Part shown: positions 46,857 through 56,444 of the stretch, piece by piece
Numbering within the stretch: the first letter of the stretch is position 1
How the letters are laid out: every line of letters starts with the position of its first letter
NCBI RefSeq assembly: GCF_023716865.1
Contig: NZ_CP092417.1
Location: forward strand, 2,768,001-2,832,000
DNA: 64,000 bases
Reading direction: 5' to 3'
Source of the DNA: Endozoicomonas sp. SCSIO W0465
Lineage (GTDB): Bacteria; Pseudomonadota; Gammaproteobacteria; Pseudomonadales; Endozoicomonadaceae
Translations under genes and position numbers: made by a program
The notes under the pieces: model-generated
Databases searched by the model: none
Seen by the model: the letters and a program-made list of their open reading frames with translations, nothing else
Told to the model about the DNA's origin: nothing

Positions 46857-49523
46857 ATGAACAAGATGAAAGACTCGCAACCAAAAGCGATTTTCCTGAA
46901 AGATTACCAGGCACCTGACTACTGGATTGACCAGACCAACCTGACCTTTGACTTATTTGAAGACCATACGCTGGTTACCTCAGTACTGAGTATTCATCGT
47001 AACCTTGATAAAAAATCGGAAGAAAAACCAGACGAACAGCAGGAAGGCCGTTTTCCAGACCTGGTTCTGGTGGGGGATGATCTTGAACTGGTTTCCCTGG
47101 AGATTAATGACCAACCGTTTACAGACTTCACCGTAGAAGAAGGCTTTCTCAAAATTGTATCACCGGCTGAGGTGTTCACCTTAAAAACCGTCTGCCGTAT
47201 CAAACCTCAGGAAAACACCTCGCTGGAAGGGCTGTATAAATCCAATGGTATGTTCTGTACCCAGTGTGAGGCAGAAGGTTTTCGCAAGATTACCTGGTAC
47301 CTGGACCGTCCTGATGTGATGTCCCGGTTCATCACCAGAATTACCGCCGACAAGACGGCTTATCCGGTGCTCCTCTCCAATGGTAATGATATTGACCGTG
47401 GCGAACTGGACGGTGGCAGACACTATGTGACCTGGGAAGACCCCTTCAAAAAGCCGAGCTATCTCTTTGCCCTGGTTGCCGGTGATTTGCAGTATGTGGA
47501 AGATCACTTTACCACCATGAGTGGCCGTGAAGTGACCCTGAGGCTGTTTACCGAAGCGCACAATATTGACCAGTGTGACCATGCCATGGTCTCTCTGAAG
47601 AAATCCATGAAGTGGGATGAAGCCGTCTATGGTCGCGAATACGATCTGGATATTTTCATGATCGTCGCCGTTGATCACTTCAACATGGGAGCCATGGAAA
47701 ACAAGGGGCTGAATATCTTTAATTCAGCCTGTGTGCTGGCCAGTCCGGAAACCGCAACCGATGCCCGGTTCCAACGGGTTGAAGCGATTGTTGCCCACGA
47801 ATATTTTCACAACTGGTCCGGTAATCGGGTCACCTGTCGGGACTGGTTTCAGCTGAGTCTGAAAGAAGGTTTTACCGTTTTCCGGGATTCGGAATTTTCT
47901 GCGGATATGAACTCCCGTGGCGTGAAGCGGATTGAGGATGTCAATATTCTCCGTACCGCCCAGTTTGCCGAAGATGCCGGGCCAATGGCTCATCCGGTTA
48001 TACCAGAGTCGTTTATTGAGATATCCAATTTCTACACCGTCACCGTTTATGAAAAAGGGGCGGAAGTTGTACGAATGATCCATGGCATTCTCGGGGCAAA
48101 GGATTTCCGTAAAGGGTCGGATCTTTACTTTGAGCGCCACGATGGTCAGGCCGTGACCTGTGAGGACTTTGTCAAAGCCATGGAGGATGCCTCTGGTCGT
48201 GACCTTGGTCAGTTTCGCCGTTGGTACAGCCAGGCCGGTACGCCGGTACTGATAGTCAGCGATGACTACGATGAAGAGAAAAAGCAGTATCGGTTGACTA
48301 TCGAGCAATCCTGTCCTCCAACACCGGGGCAGAAGGAAAAGCTTCCGTTCCATATTCCGGTACGAATAGGACTGCTGGACGGTGAAGGTGATGATATGCC
48401 GCTCAATCAAGCAGGAGATACCGATCAGGTTCTTGATGTAAAACAGGAAAAAGAGATATTCACCTTTGAAAATATAGAAGAGCGTCCACTGCCTTCTATT
48501 TTGAGAGGGTTTTCTGCGCCGGTGCGGGTCAGATATGACTACTCCCGTGACGACCTGCTGTTCCTGATGGAACACGACAGTGATCACTTTAATCGCTGGG
48601 ATGCCAGCCAGCGCCTGGCCAGTGGTGTTATTGATGAAATGGTGGCGGCCCTGGAACAGGGAAGGCAGTGCAGTCCTGATGAGCGACTGATCAAGGCGTT
48701 TGGTACGATTATCAGTGATCAGTCTCTGGATCTGGCGGTCAAGGCGAAAATGTTGACATTGCCATCGGAAGCGTCCCTGGCTGAGCAGGCGGTAGAGATT
48801 TACCCTCAATTTATTCATCAGGCAAGGCAGCAGGTTAAACGTGCCATTTCAGAAACCAATAAAGCAGTTCTGGAGGCATTGTGGCGATCGCTGAGTGTGG
48901 ATAAACCTTATCGCCCGGAATCGGAAGATATTGCTGAGCGTACGCTGAAAAATATCAGTCTTTCCTATCTGACCAGTCTGGATGATAGAGGAATGCTGGC
49001 GCTGGCGGAGCAGCAGTATCATGGCGCGTCCAATATGACCGATCGTTTTGCCGCACTGGCCAGTGTTGTCAATGCCGGCTGTCAGGACAAAGAACTGATT
49101 GAGGAAGTGCTGACAGACTTTCTTGAGCGTTACCGGGATGATACCAATGTCATGGACCAATGGTTGTCGGTTCAGGCCTCCAGTCCATCGCTGGGTACCC
49201 TGGAGCATATCCTGGCACTAATGCAGCATGAGATCTTTGATGCCACCAGTCCCAATAAGCTACGTTCTGTTCTGGGCGGCTTTGCCAGCAACATGAAGCA
49301 GTTTCACCGTGTGGATGGTCTGGGCTATGAATTCCTTACCGATCAGTTACTGGATCTTGATAAGAAGAACCCGCAGATTGCTTCGCGGTTGATGACACCG
49401 TTAATTCGCTGGCGTAAATTCGAGCCGGGCTGCCGCGAGCGTATGCGCAAGGCACTGGAGAGAATTAAAGCAACACCCGGCCTTTCTTCTGATGTTTATG
49501 AAGTCGTTACCAAAAGCCTCTGA
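46857..49523 (+). CDS. pepN: Aminopeptidase N
   Basis: This 888-residue M1-family zinc aminopeptidase removes N-terminal residues in the cytoplasm. GAMENKG is the substrate-recognition loop. The zinc motif is HEYFHNW followed 18 residues later by Glu (LSLKEGFT). The C-terminal helical domain is complete; length is close to the E. coli enzyme. ATG 46857 is used; ATG 46866 with GGGA 8 bp upstream is also possible. Confidence 0.96.
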   Translation: MNKMKDSQPKAIFLKDYQAPDYWIDQTNLTFDLFEDHTLVTSVLSIHRNLDKKSEEKPDEQQEGRFPDLVLVGDDLELVSLEINDQPFTDFTVEEGFLKIVSPAEVFTLKTVCRIKPQENTSLEGLYKSNGMFCTQCEAEGFRKITWYLDRPDVMSRFITRITADKTAYPVLLSNGNDIDRGELDGGRHYVTWEDPFKKPSYLFALVAGDLQYVEDHFTTMSGREVTLRLFTEAHNIDQCDHAMVSLKKSMKWDEAVYGREYDLDIFMIVAVDHFNMGAMENKGLNIFNSACVLASPETATDARFQRVEAIVAHEYFHNWSGNRVTCRDWFQLSLKEGFTVFRDSEFSADMNSRGVKRIEDVNILRTAQFAEDAGPMAHPVIPESFIEISNFYTVTVYEKGAEVVRMIHGILGAKDFRKGSDLYFERHDGQAVTCEDFVKAMEDASGRDLGQFRRWYSQAGTPVLIVSDDYDEEKKQYRLTIEQSCPPTPGQKEKLPFHIPVRIGLLDGEGDDMPLNQAGDTDQVLDVKQEKEIFTFENIEERPLPSILRGFSAPVRVRYDYSRDDLLFLMEHDSDHFNRWDASQRLASGVIDEMVAALEQGRQCSPDERLIKAFGTIISDQSLDLAVKAKMLTLPSEASLAEQAVEIYPQFIHQARQQVKRAISETNKAVLEALWRSLSVDKPYRPESEDIAERTLKNISLSYLTSLDDRGMLALAEQQYHGASNMTDRFAALASVVNAGCQDKELIEEVLTDFLERYRDDTNVMDQWLSVQASSPSLGTLEHILALMQHEIFDATSPNKLRSVLGGFASNMKQFHRVDGLGYEFLTDQLLDLDKKNPQIASRLMTPLIRWRKFEPGCRERMRKALERIKATPGLSSDVYEVVTKSL

Positions 49524-49537
49524 CTCTTCTCTTTACC

Positions 49538-49572
49538 GGCCGGCTTGCTGAATAAGTAGCCGGCCTGTTTTC
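49538..49572 (+). terminator. Rho-independent terminator of pepN
   Basis: GGCCGGCT pairs with AGCCGGCC around a 12-nt loop, then TGTTTTC, 15 bp after the pepN stop. Confidence 0.72.
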
Positions 49573-49801
49573 AACCGGCCCTGCGTGTAAATGCGCAGAG
49601 CCGTCAACCCGTTGATAGCGCGTCATCTCGATGTGACTTTTTTGCAGAGCCTGATCAGGCTGGCTTGTACTGTCTGAATTTACCCTTTAACCAACGGGTG
49701 AAAATATTTTCCTATAGTCCTTTTGGATGAGAATTTTATGTTCTCTATTCGGTAAAGTTGTTCGCTATAAAAAACAAGAATATTAAAACGAGGGGAGTCG
49801 T

Positions 49802-50926
49802 ATGCTTGTGGCCTCTGGTTTCATTAGGGGGAGTCACCGCAAGGGTGGTTTAGTCGGTCTGGACACTCTTGAGCAACGGGGTCATAAGGCTGAAACGGAG
49901 TGCTCTTTGCATCGGTCGGCGGCGCTCAATACTGTGCTTGGTGTCTTACTCTGTGTTGCTATCCTTGCAACACCTCAAGTATTGGCCTCATCGTCCGGGA
50001 CGGTTTCTGACCGTCCGGCAATCAAATCCCAAAAAGCGGCTAACAGTCTATTGCTGGATGTTACCCGAACCGGCAGTGGTGAAAGGTTGGTTTCCGTTGG
50101 TGAACGAGGCCACATTGTCTATTCCGATGATCATGGTGTCAGCTGGCAGCAGGCCAGTGTACCCACCATGCAAATGCTGACAGCGGTTTATTTTCCTACT
50201 GACAAAGTTGGCTATGCTGTCGGACATGATGCCATTGTTTTGCAGACAAACGACGGTGGAGAAACCTGGCAGCAGGTGTATGCTGACCGTGAAGCAACGA
50301 TTCCGCTGCTTGATGTATGGTTCAGGGACAGCCTCCATGGTTTTGCTGTGGGTGCCTATGGTTACATCATTGAAACGGTGGACGGTGGCCAGCACTGGGA
50401 CTTTATTGATGACCGTATAGCCAATGATGATGAATTTCACTATAACGCCATTAACGATGATGGACAGGGTAACCTCTTTCTGGCTGGTGAGGCTGGTATC
50501 CTGTTCCGTTCTTCTGATGCTGGACAGTCATGGGTAACCCTGAACAGTCCATATGAAGGCTCCTGGTTTGGTCTGAGCGGGGATAATGGCCGGGTTCTGG
50601 TCCATGGGCTGAGAGGAAATATTTATCAGAGTATTGATCAGGGGGAGACCTGGCAACCGCTTATTTCTGGTACGGATCAAACGCTTTTTGGTTCGGCAAA
50701 ATTGATCGATGGCCGTGTTGCGTTGGTTGGAAATTCCGGAGCGGTACTGACCGGTTCTGGCTATGATGCGGGTCTGGTTGCAGGTGTTAAAGTCGGTCTG
50801 TCAGTGGCCCACAGGCCTGACCGGATGACACTCAGCGCCCTGGCACCCAGTAGTGATGGGTTTATTGTCGTTGTTGGCCAGGGTGGCGCTTACCGGATGC
50901 TTCCGGAAAGCCGTGTGTCGGAGTAG
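49802..50926 (+). CDS. YCF48/BNR-like beta-propeller protein
   Basis: This 374-residue protein has an N-terminal signal/anchor (NTVLGVLLCVAILATPQVLAS, after a longer-than-usual basic stretch). Repeating propeller units follow: VGERGHIVYSDDHGVSWQQ, VLQTNDGGETWQQV, YIIETVDGGQHWDFI, LFRSSDAGQSWVTL, IYQSIDQGETWQPL. GGGGAG about 6 bp upstream supports the ATG. Such proteins are commonly encoded beside RND/MMPL permeases and DUF1329/DUF1302 proteins, as here. The exported cargo is unknown. Confidence 0.82.
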   Translation: MLVASGFIRGSHRKGGLVGLDTLEQRGHKAETECSLHRSAALNTVLGVLLCVAILATPQVLASSSGTVSDRPAIKSQKAANSLLLDVTRTGSGERLVSVGERGHIVYSDDHGVSWQQASVPTMQMLTAVYFPTDKVGYAVGHDAIVLQTNDGGETWQQVYADREATIPLLDVWFRDSLHGFAVGAYGYIIETVDGGQHWDFIDDRIANDDEFHYNAINDDGQGNLFLAGEAGILFRSSDAGQSWVTLNSPYEGSWFGLSGDNGRVLVHGLRGNIYQSIDQGETWQPLISGTDQTLFGSAKLIDGRVALVGNSGAVLTGSGYDAGLVAGVKVGLSVAHRPDRMTLSALAPSSDGFIVVVGQGGAYRMLPESRVSE

Positions 50927-51021
50927 CGGCGGGCCTGGTACTGTTTGATCTTATCCGTCAGTGGACGTGTTTGACGTAAGCCACAAAAAGAACAATTAAA
51001 AAGAATCCGGGGCAGTCAGTT

Positions 51022-51175
51022 ATGTCGTCAGTTAATCACTCATCGTATCCCTCTTTGCCCAGAGAAGGCAGCGAGCCGATCATTGAGCGGATAATTTTCA
51101 ATAATCGTCTGCGGGTCTGCCTGTTTTTCCTGCTGAATATATGGAGTTACTCAGGCAGATTAATGATGAAGTGTT
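51022..51175 (+). pseudogene. RND/MMPL-family permease, first ~50 codons only
   Basis: MSSVNHSSYPSLPREGSEPIIERIIFNNRLRVCLFFLLNI resembles the cytoplasmic start and first helix of large RND permeases (about 780 residues) that normally follow YCF48-like genes. The IS66 nest begins at 51176 and no further RND sequence appears after it, so more than 90% of the gene is gone from this place. Confidence 0.55.
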
Positions 51176-54100
51176 GTAACTATTCAGCACTGAGCAAAGG
51201 CATATTACAGTAATTCCGAACAGCTCTATGAAGTGATTGATATATGTCCATTCCCTGTTTTCTGGCAGACGACAAATAGCTGCGAATCCGTGCAAACATA
51301 AAACCACCGTCTGCACTCCTGAAGCAGCCTGAGATTTTCTGCTTTAACTTGGCCATTCGAACATCCCGCTCACTGCCATTGTTATCGAAGGGAATGGTAA
51401 AATCTGACATGAAGCGCAGTGTCTCAGCCTTGAACTCAGTGAGTCGTTTGAAGAGATTGTAAGCTTTAGTATTCTTGACTTTCTTGCGCTTAAGCTCCTC
51501 TCGTTGCTTCTCCATATAGACGACTTCTTTCATTAGAGCCCGCTGAAGCAACCGGTCATAAATCTTCTCGATTCGTTCACAGACAACACTTGGCATCTGT
51601 AGCATACCTATGGTCTTAAAGCCCTTGCAGTAATGCCAGGAAAGCCTCAGTAGCTTCATCAATCGCAACGCCAGTTGATTGCTGTCCCTATCAACAACAC
51701 CCAAAAGCTCCCTCAGGTGATGGGCATTGCAAAGTACGTGAGTTGCCGCATATGCAAAATAGGATTTCCAATGATCATGAACCAGAACGCCTGCAAATGT
51801 TAGCAGTATGCCCATCGTGTCCATGGCCTCACGACCTCGCTTTTCAGACAAGGTAACTGTTCAGCACCCCCACATAAATCTGGAATTTTCTGATTTTTAT
51901 ACCATCCTCTTAAGCACCATTTTTCCACAATATTCGCCAGCATGATTCCAGAACTACCCGCAACTATGTCGGCTGAGATTCTCTTGAAAGAGAATGCAGA
52001 GCTGCGGATGAGAGTTGCCTGTCTGGAAGAGCGATGTCGAGAATTGGAAGAAAAGGTTGGCAAGAACAGTCAAAACAGCAGCAAGCCGCCATCGTCTGAT
52101 GGTTATCAAAAACCTTGTAAAAACAGTAATTCTCCAGATCATTCTGACGACCTTTCCGCAGATAAAGGTACCGATCCATCGGATGAAAAACCCAATCCTA
52201 AAAGTCTGAGACAGTCTTCTGGTAATAAAGCCGGTGGAAAGAAAGGGCATCAGGGCACTTGTCTTAAACAGGTCGATATCCCTGACTATATTGAGTACCT
52301 TCCGGTTAAAGAATGCAATAAATGTCAGGCGTCTCTTCTTGATAGTGAGCCGGTCAAATATATTGAACGACAGGTGTTTGAACCAGGGAGACCGGGTGAA
52401 TTTGAAGTAACGGCCCATAGAGCTGAAGTAAAAATCTGCACTTGTGGTTGTCGGAATCAGGCTGAATTCCCGGAAGGTGTTACCGCTGCCGCACAATATG
52501 GCTCAGCCACACAGGCTATGGCCGTCTATCTTAACCAATACCATTTCCTGCCTTTTAAGCGCGTGTCAGAGTATTTTAATACTCTCTATAAAATGAGTGT
52601 AAGTGCAGGCACTGTCGCCAATTTTGTGGCCAGAACCTATGAAAATCTGGCTTCTACTGAAGAGGTTATTCGTGACGCCTTGCGGGAATCGTCTGTTGCC
52701 GGAGCCGATGAAACGGGTATGCGGGCCGAGGGCTCTTTGCACTGGCTACACGTTATGCGGGATGAACAATGGACGCTCTACTACTTGTCTGAAAAGCGAG
52801 GTCGTGAGGCCATGGACACGATGGGCATACTGCTAACATTTGCAGGCGTTCTGGTTCATGATCATTGGAAATCCTATTTTGCATATGCGGCAACTCACGT
52901 ACTTTGCAATGCCCATCACCTGAGGGAGCTTTTGGGTGTTGTTGATAGGGACAGCAATCAACTGGCGTTGCGATTGATGAAGCTACTGAGGCTTTCCTGG
53001 CATTACTGCAAGGGCTTTAAGACCATAGGTATGCTACAGATGCCAAGTGTTGTCTGTGAACGAATCGAGAAGATTTATGACCGGTTGCTTCAGCGGGCTC
53101 TAATGAAAGAAGTCGTCTATATGGAGAAGCAACGAGAGGAGCTTAAGCGCAAGAAAGTCAAGAATACTAAAGCTTACAATCTCTTCAAACGACTCACTGA
53201 GTTCAAGGCTGAGACACTGCGCTTCATGTCAGATTTTACCATTCCCTTCGATAACAATGGCAGTGAGCGGGATGTTCGAATGGCCAAGTTAAAGCAGAAA
53301 ATCTCAGGCTGCTTCAGGAGTGCAGACGGTGGTTCTATGTTTGCACGGATTCGCAGCTATTTGTCGTCTGCCAGAAAACAGGGAATGGACATATATCAAT
53401 CACTTCATAGAGCTGTTCGGAATTACTGTAATATGCCTTTGCCTCAGTGCTGAATAGTTACATCTGCGGAAAGGTCGTCAGAATGATCTGGAGAATTACT
53501 GTTTTTACAAGGTTTTTGATAACCATCAGACGATGGCGGCTTGCTGCTGTTTTGACTGTTCTTGCCAACCTTTTCTTCCAATTCTCGACATCGCTCTTCC
53601 AGACAGGCAACTCTCATCCGCAGCTCTGCATTCTCTTTCAAGAGAATCTCAGCCGACATAGTTGCGGGTAGTTCTGGAATCATGCTGGCGAATATTGTGG
53701 AAAAATGGTGCTTAAGAGGATGGTATAAAAATCAGAAAATTCCAGATTTATGTGGGGGTGCTGAACAGTTACCAGACAAGTAGTAGAGCGTCCATTGTTC
53801 ATCCCGCATAACGTGTAGCCAGTGCAAAGAGCCCTCGGCCCGCATACCCGTTTCATCGGCTCCGGCAACAGACGATTCCCGCAAGGCGTCACGAATAACC
53901 TCTTCAGTAGAAGCCAGATTTTCATAGGTTCTGGCCACAAAATTGGCGACAGTGCCTGCACTTACACTCATTTTATAGAGAGTATTAAAATACTCTGACA
54001 CGCGCTTAAAAGGCAGGAAATGGTATTGGTTAAGATAGACGGCCATAGCCTGTGTGGCTGAGCCATATTGTGCGGCAGCGGTAACACCTTCCGGGAATTC

Positions 54101-54710
54101 AGCCTGATTCCGACAACCACAAGTGCAGATTTTTACTTCAGCTCTATGGGCCGTTACTTCAAATTCACCCGGTCTCCCTGGTTCAAACACCTGTCGTTCA
54201 ATATATTTGACCGGCTCACTATCAAGAAGAGACGCCTGACATTTATTGCATTCTTTAACCGGAAGGTACTCAATATAGTCAGGGATATCGACCTGTTTAA
54301 GACAAGTGCCCTGATGCCCTTTCTTTCCACCGGCTTTATTACCAGAAGACTGTCTCAGACTTTTAGGATTGGGTTTTTCATCCGATGGATCGGTACCTTT
54401 ATCTGCGAAAGGTCGTCAGAATGATCTGGAGAATTACTGTTTTTACAAGGTTTTTGATAACCATCAGACGATGGCGGCTTGCTGCTGTTTTGACTGTTCT
54501 TGCCAACCTTTTCTTCCAATTCTCGACATCGCTCTTCCAGACAGGCAACTCTCATCCGCAGCTCTGCATTCTCTTTCAAGAGAATCTCAGCCGACATAGT
54601 TGCGGGTAGTTCTGGAATCATGCTGGCGAATATTGTGGAAAAATGGTGCTTAAGAGGATGGTATAAAAATCAGAAAATTCCAGATTTATGTGGGGGTGCT
54701 GAACAGTTAC
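51176..54710. mobile_element. Nested IS66 complex (outer IS66 containing a left-end/left-end IS66 unit)
   Basis: Four segments were mapped against the 1608-bp copy at 35969. A, 51176-51852, is the minus-strand right part. B, 51853-53461, is a full plus-strand IS66 (1609 bp). C, 53462-53772, is the left 311 bp on the minus strand. D, 53773-54710, is the minus-strand left part. A and D together make one complete outer IS66 split at CAGACAAG, which is repeated at 51845-51852 and 53773-53780. The inserted B+C unit has an IS66 left end at both borders. The outer element has no TSD (GAAGTGTT left, TAATGCAA right). Confidence 0.93.
51942..53453 (+). CDS. IS66-family transposase in the nest (C-terminus altered)
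   Basis: This 503-residue protein is identical in design to the 504-residue product of 35973-37487. An extra C near 53443 changes the end from LLSAE to PQC. The DDE core is intact, so activity is possible. Confidence 0.9.
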   Translation: MIPELPATMSAEILLKENAELRMRVACLEERCRELEEKVGKNSQNSSKPPSSDGYQKPCKNSNSPDHSDDLSADKGTDPSDEKPNPKSLRQSSGNKAGGKKGHQGTCLKQVDIPDYIEYLPVKECNKCQASLLDSEPVKYIERQVFEPGRPGEFEVTAHRAEVKICTCGCRNQAEFPEGVTAAAQYGSATQAMAVYLNQYHFLPFKRVSEYFNTLYKMSVSAGTVANFVARTYENLASTEEVIRDALRESSVAGADETGMRAEGSLHWLHVMRDEQWTLYYLSEKRGREAMDTMGILLTFAGVLVHDHWKSYFAYAATHVLCNAHHLRELLGVVDRDSNQLALRLMKLLRLSWHYCKGFKTIGMLQMPSVVCERIEKIYDRLLQRALMKEVVYMEKQREELKRKKVKNTKAYNLFKRLTEFKAETLRFMSDFTIPFDNNGSERDVRMAKLKQKISGCFRSADGGSMFARIRSYLSSARKQGMDIYQSLHRAVRNYCNMPLPQC

Positions 54711-54712
54711 TA

Positions 54713-56083
54713 ATGCAAAAAACAAAATCTTTACTGGCTGTGACCATGGCTGGGATGATCCTGATGGCCACTTCTGTATCCGCCAGGGTCAGTGAAGAGG
54801 AGGCTGACCGCCTGGGTAAGGATCTGACCCCTTTCGGTGGTGAGATGGCCGGTAATGCCGAGGGGACTATCCCGCCCTGGAATCCAGATTTCCGGCCACC
54901 GGCGGGTTATCAGCCCGGTGACCACTACCCCGATCCCTACGCTGATGAACAGCCGCTGTTTGTGATCACAGCGGAAAATATGGATGAGTATAAAGATCGG
55001 CTGGCACCGGGTATGCAGGCACTGTTCAAGACCTATCCTGAAACGTTCAGGATGCCGGTTTATCCGACCCATCGGGATGCTATGTACTCTGATTTCACTA
55101 TCCGGCAGGTTCGTGCCAATGCGAGCCGTGCGGAACTGACGGAAGACGGCAATGGCGTTATCAATGCGTTTGGCAGTGTTCCATTCCCGATTCCCCGGGG
55201 GCCATTGGAAGTGGTGTGGAATATGGCGTTCAACATCTGGCCATACTACTCCGATTACCGTATTACCGATGCGATTGTTTACCGAAATGGCTCCCGCCTG
55301 GAAGGTGTCAGCCACTTTACCCGGATAGCGCCTTACTTTAACCCGGAACTGGATTTTGAGACGTTCCAGAAAGACAACCTGCCTCGTTCAGCCTCTATTA
55401 TCAGGGCGTTGGCACCCACTCGTGAGAAGGGCAAGACGTTTCTGGTTCATGAATTTGTCAACCAGAGCACTGAGCCACGCGCTGCCTGGAGCTATACACC
55501 GGGCATTCGTCGTGTTCGCCGTGCACCGACCGTGAAATATGATTCTCCTGTCGGGTTGGGTAACTGGCGAACCACCGATGAGTCCTACGGCTTTAACGGT
55601 GCTACCGACAAGTACAACTGGACACTGCTGGGCAAGCAGGAGATGTACATTCCTTACAACTCGTATCGCTTTGAAGATCCCAATGTCTCTTTGGATGAAC
55701 TGCTGACCCGGGGGCATCCGAATCCTGAGTATATGCGTTATGAACTGCATCGTGTCTGGGTGGTAAAAGCTGAGCTGAAAGAGGGTGAGCGTAACGTCTA
55801 CAAAACCCGTGTGCTCTTTATTGATGAGGATCACTGGAATCCGGTGGTGGTCGACCAGTATGACAACCGTGATAAGCTTTGGCGTACGACCATGGTGAAT
55901 TCTATTAACCTGTTCGATCTGCCGGGTATGGATCGACGTTCAACCATTCACCACGATCTGATTTCCCGTGAATATTTTGCCAATGAGATCCGCAACCCAC
56001 ATCCACCGATGGTGGTAAACCGTGAAGCGAAAGAGCTTTCTTACTTCACCTCTGCAACCCTGAAAAAGCTTGGGGTCCGTTAA
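54713..56083 (+). CDS. DUF1329 outer-membrane-associated lipoprotein-like protein
   Basis: This 456-residue protein starts at ATG 54713 with a signal peptide (MQKTKSLLAVTMAGMILMATSVSA). DUF1329 features are TPFGGEMAGNAEGTIPPWN, YPTHRDAMYSDFTIRQVRANA, and RRAPTVKYDSPVGLGNWRTTDE. These proteins fall in the LolB/LppX-like fold group and are encoded with RND permeases and YCF48 proteins. The IS66 nest ends only 2 bp before the ATG, so the native ribosome binding site and promoter are gone. Expression would need read-through or an IS-borne signal. The frame is intact. Confidence 0.85.
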   Translation: MQKTKSLLAVTMAGMILMATSVSARVSEEEADRLGKDLTPFGGEMAGNAEGTIPPWNPDFRPPAGYQPGDHYPDPYADEQPLFVITAENMDEYKDRLAPGMQALFKTYPETFRMPVYPTHRDAMYSDFTIRQVRANASRAELTEDGNGVINAFGSVPFPIPRGPLEVVWNMAFNIWPYYSDYRITDAIVYRNGSRLEGVSHFTRIAPYFNPELDFETFQKDNLPRSASIIRALAPTREKGKTFLVHEFVNQSTEPRAAWSYTPGIRRVRRAPTVKYDSPVGLGNWRTTDESYGFNGATDKYNWTLLGKQEMYIPYNSYRFEDPNVSLDELLTRGHPNPEYMRYELHRVWVVKAELKEGERNVYKTRVLFIDEDHWNPVVVDQYDNRDKLWRTTMVNSINLFDLPGMDRRSTIHHDLISREYFANEIRNPHPPMVVNREAKELSYFTSATLKKLGVR

Positions 56084-56117
56084 TACCCTTTTGTGATGAT
56101 TTTATAAACGTATTTTG

Positions 56118-56141
56118 GCCGGAGTTTGCTCCGGCTTTTTG
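56118..56141 (+). terminator. Rho-independent terminator after the DUF1329 gene
   Basis: GCCGGAG pairs with CTCCGGC around TTTG, followed by TTTTTGT. Confidence 0.9.
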
Positions 56142-56444
56142 TCTTCTGGATTCGTCTTCTGGATTTGTCTTATGGATTGTGCCTGCCACAGACTCATTAC
56201 CAAGCGACACCGGGATTATTGAGGATATGCAAGCCTTTACGATAGCTGCCTATTTCTGTTGGCAAAAAGACAGTGTCTCTTGTATTAATGCTTTCTTCAC
56301 CAGCTCCTTTCTTCACCAGCCTTTTCAGAAAGTGTTTTGCTTTTCAAATTCAAACAAATGTTTTAACATCCGCTAACGAAACTGCACGCAGTTTTCACAC
56401 AACAATAAAAATGCACCTCAAGATGTGCCTGAAGGGAAGTTCTA
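56142..56444 (+). promoter_or_regulatory. Upstream region of fadL
   Basis: About 300 bp without a convincing gene. It holds short direct repeats (GTCTTCTGGATT around 56141-56165 and CTTCACCAG around 56292-56317). The fadL ribosome binding site AAGGGAAG sits just before the ATG. Confidence 0.4.

Noticed and set aside
47724..48818. 364-residue minus-strand ORF
   Set aside because: Antisense shadow of pepN; no family features.
54500..54712. In-frame extension of the DUF1329 protein into IS66
   Set aside because: The extension is antisense IS66 sequence; the native signal peptide starts at ATG 54713.
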